This document shows positions 5,434 to 6,264 of a DNA stretch of 6,264 bases, in pieces. The notes below the pieces were generated by a model. It was not told the origin of the DNA, searched no databases, and was given only the letters and a program-made list of their open reading frames with translations. The stretch is taken from NCBI GenBank assembly GCA_016868515.1, contig VGGM01000104.1, positions 1-6,264 on the forward strand, read 5' to 3'. Each line of letters begins with the position of its first letter. Within the stretch, counting starts at the first letter, position 1. Position numbers and translations under genes: made by a program. The DNA comes from Bacteroidota bacterium. GTDB taxonomy: Bacteria; Bacteroidota; Bacteroidia; Bacteroidales; VadinHA17.

Positions 5434-6045
5434 GTGGGCAGGGTTGTTTTCATAGTATTCTTTCTGGGGTTGGTTTCGCAGGTTACAAGCGGACAGGATA
5501 CCAACTGGATAAAGCTTGACACTGTTGGGAGGTATCACCTGATTCAGATAATTAACCGCAGCGGTGAGAGAATGCCTGAGATAGAACTCGAGGATGTGGT
5601 TGTGGTGGGAAAGCGTTCGGCAGGCGACCGGTTTCAGGCATGGCGCTACGCGCGGCTCGTCTATAACGTCAGAAAGGTTTATCCCTACAGCGTAATGATA
5701 CGAGACAGATACGCCGAGGTGAACCGCCACCTCTCCAACATGCCCGACGACAAGCTCAGAAAGGAGTATCTTAAGAAGCTGGAGAAGGACCTCTTCAGGG
5801 AGTATGAGGATGATCTTCGGAGCATGACAATTACCCAGGGACGCATACTGATAAAGCTTGTCGACCGCGAAACGAAAAACTCATCATACGACCTTATTAA
5901 AGAATACCGCAGCGCCGTTACAGCCACCTTCTGGCAGGGAATAGCGAGGATATTCGGATCAAACCTGAAGGATAAATATGATCCCGACGGCGACGACTTC
6001 CTTATTGAGATGATAATTTATGAGATAGAAGCGGGGAGGCTATGA
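5434..6045 (+). CDS. Exported DUF4294 family protein
   Basis: This is a 203-residue protein typical in length and sequence for DUF4294, a Bacteroidota family of unknown function. Residues 1-20 (MGRVVFIVFFLGLVSQVTSG) look like a signal peptide, so it acts in the periplasm. Landmarks are MPEIELEDVVVVGK (47-60), YARLVYNVRKVYPYS (72-86), a charged helical stretch rich in Lys/Glu (about 104-129), TQGRILIKLVDRET (134-147), FWQGIARIFGSNLKDKYDPDGDD (in pieces: FWQGIARIFG at 166-175, KDKYDPDGDD at 179-188) and the end IEAGRL. The start is a GTG at 5434; the only earlier in-frame codons before a TAA at 5422 are ATT, TGT and ATT. An ATG at 5417 in another frame would fit if one T were missing from the run near 5446, as discussed in the findings. 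The gene is flanked on both sides by composite tandem arrays and has no cotranscribed neighbour in view. Confidence 0.85.
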   Translation: MGRVVFIVFFLGLVSQVTSGQDTNWIKLDTVGRYHLIQIINRSGERMPEIELEDVVVVGKRSAGDRFQAWRYARLVYNVRKVYPYSVMIRDRYAEVNRHLSNMPDDKLRKEYLKKLEKDLFREYEDDLRSMTITQGRILIKLVDRETKNSSYDLIKEYRSAVTATFWQGIARIFGSNLKDKYDPDGDDFLIEMIIYEIEAGRL

Positions 6046-6073
6046 TATATGGTATGTGGTATGAGGTATGGGG
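6041..6073 (+). repeat. 7-bp tandem repeat module (TATGNGG), first part of composite array B
   Basis: Clear units are TATGTGG (6053), TATGAGG (6060) and TATGGGG (6067), preceded by the degenerate pair TATGATA and TATGG that includes the DUF4294 stop codon. The 3' end of the gene thus runs directly into the array. Comparable GCATGRR units lie at 634-654. Confidence 0.65.
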
Positions 6074-6091
6074 TTGCTGGTGAAACCAAGG

Positions 6092-6139
6092 GGCGTAGTG
6101 GCGTAGTGACGTAGTGACGTAGTGGCATAATGGCATAGG
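6092..6139 (+). repeat. 8-bp tandem repeat module (GRCGTAGT, 6 units), second part of composite array B
   Basis: Six 8-mers run in succession: GGCGTAGT, GGCGTAGT, GACGTAGT, GACGTAGT, GGCATAAT, GGCATAGG. Unit sequence and orientation match the 8-bp module at 5259-5290, and the module is again followed by a short A-rich linker and a 9-bp module. Confidence 0.85.
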
Positions 6140-6145
6140 TAAAAG

Positions 6146-6190
6146 GGCGTAAAAGGCGTAAAAGGCGTAAAAGGCGTAAAAGGCGTAGAT
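6146..6190 (+). repeat. 9-bp tandem repeat module (GGCGTAAAA, 5 units), third part of composite array B
   Basis: Four exact GGCGTAAAA units (6146, 6155, 6164, 6173) are followed by GGCGTAGAT (6182). The core GGCGTAAA is shared with the 9-bp module of array A, with A in place of T at one position. The repeat keeps minus-strand frames open (Tyr-Ala-Phe type repeats); these are treated as non-coding. Confidence 0.85.
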
Positions 6191-6192
6191 GG

Positions 6193-6214
6193 CGGTTAGG
6201 CGGCTGCGCCACCG
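6193..6214 (+). repeat. Bulged hairpin between the 9-bp array and the GC-rich element
   Basis: CGGT (6193-6196) pairs with ACCG (6211-6214). After a 2-nt bulge (TA), GGCG (6199-6202) pairs with CGCC (6207-6210) around a GCTG loop. No U-run follows, so a terminator role for DUF4294 is unsupported. It may simply be part of the composite element. Confidence 0.45.
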
Positions 6215-6223
6215 TTCAGGGTT

Positions 6224-6261
6224 CATGCGAAGCGCAGCGGAGTCCCGCACCGAAGGTCGGG
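6224..6261 (+). repeat. GC-rich dispersed hairpin element, copy 2
   Basis: This 38-bp segment matches the minus strand of 577-614 at 34 of 38 positions. The four differences are at element positions 7, 12, 25 and 30. The 3' half (6244-6261) folds as CCCG, one bulged base, ACC, a GAA triloop, GGTCGGG. It closes composite array B and reaches almost to the window edge, so the full element may continue beyond 6264. Confidence 0.75.
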
Positions 6262-6264
6262 GCT

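Noticed and set aside
5085..5730. Minus-strand open frames reading through array A (Tyr-Ala-Ile-Tyr, Thr-Pro-Phe and His-Leu-Arg repeat peptides)
   Set aside because: They stay open because the 9-bp period is a multiple of 3. All three frames give low-complexity repeats, one frame runs antisense through the DUF4294 gene, and another overlaps the operon promoter. No family resemblance.
6002..6250. Minus-strand open frames through array B (Tyr-Ala-Phe and Leu-Arg-Leu repeats)
   Set aside because: Same artefact of the tandem repeats; they also overlap the 3' end of the DUF4294 gene.

Overview
The window looks like a piece of a Bacteroidota chromosome, most likely Bacteroidales or a close relative. 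The evidence is the protein families (a DUF4294 protein, a BF3864-like 6-bladed beta-propeller lipoprotein, an Sb-PDE-type PHP phosphodiesterase), matches to the Bacteroidota promoter form (TTTG, about 20 nt, TAnnTTTG), and starts without clear Shine-Dalgarno sequences. The assignment comes from reading the sequence only; no database search was run.

Layout. (1) 1-496, minus strand: the N-terminal 165 codons of an exported PHP-domain phosphodiesterase, cut by the window edge. (2) 497-841: a divergent intergenic region with a dispersed GC-rich element and short 7-bp repeats. (3) 842-3091, plus strand: a three-gene locus encoding a small secreted four-cysteine protein, then a beta-propeller lipoprotein, then a thioredoxin-like lipoprotein with a CxxC motif. 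A strong 14-bp hairpin separates the first gene from the second, and the second and third overlap by 17 nt. (4) 3099-5149, minus strand, convergent with the locus: an inner-membrane HExxH (DUF3267) putative metalloprotease, followed by a POT-type MFS transporter with a 4-nt stop/start overlap, driven by a recognisable promoter at 5177-5208. (5) 5259-5387: a two-part tandem array (8-bp units, then 9-bp units). (6) 5434-6045, plus strand: an exported DUF4294 protein. (7) 6041-6261: a second array with 7-, 8- and 9-bp modules, ending in a second copy of the GC-rich element.

How the genes may work together. The 842-3091 locus has the look of a cell-envelope system: a small exported cysteine-containing protein next to two lipoproteins, one a propeller (binding or scaffold fold) and one a redoxin. 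This resembles Bacteroidota loci that pair NVEALA-type small proteins with BF3864-like propellers and redoxins. The first protein lacks a clear NVEALA motif, and the function is unknown. The DUF3267 and POT genes look translationally coupled, suggesting a membrane peptidase made together with a peptide importer, though this is inference.

The most unusual non-coding signal is the composite repeat family: three intergenic sites within 6.3 kb share short-period tandem modules, and two of them also carry a 38-bp hairpin-forming element (34/38 identical) at the same end. Several low-complexity open frames inside these arrays are judged not to be genes.
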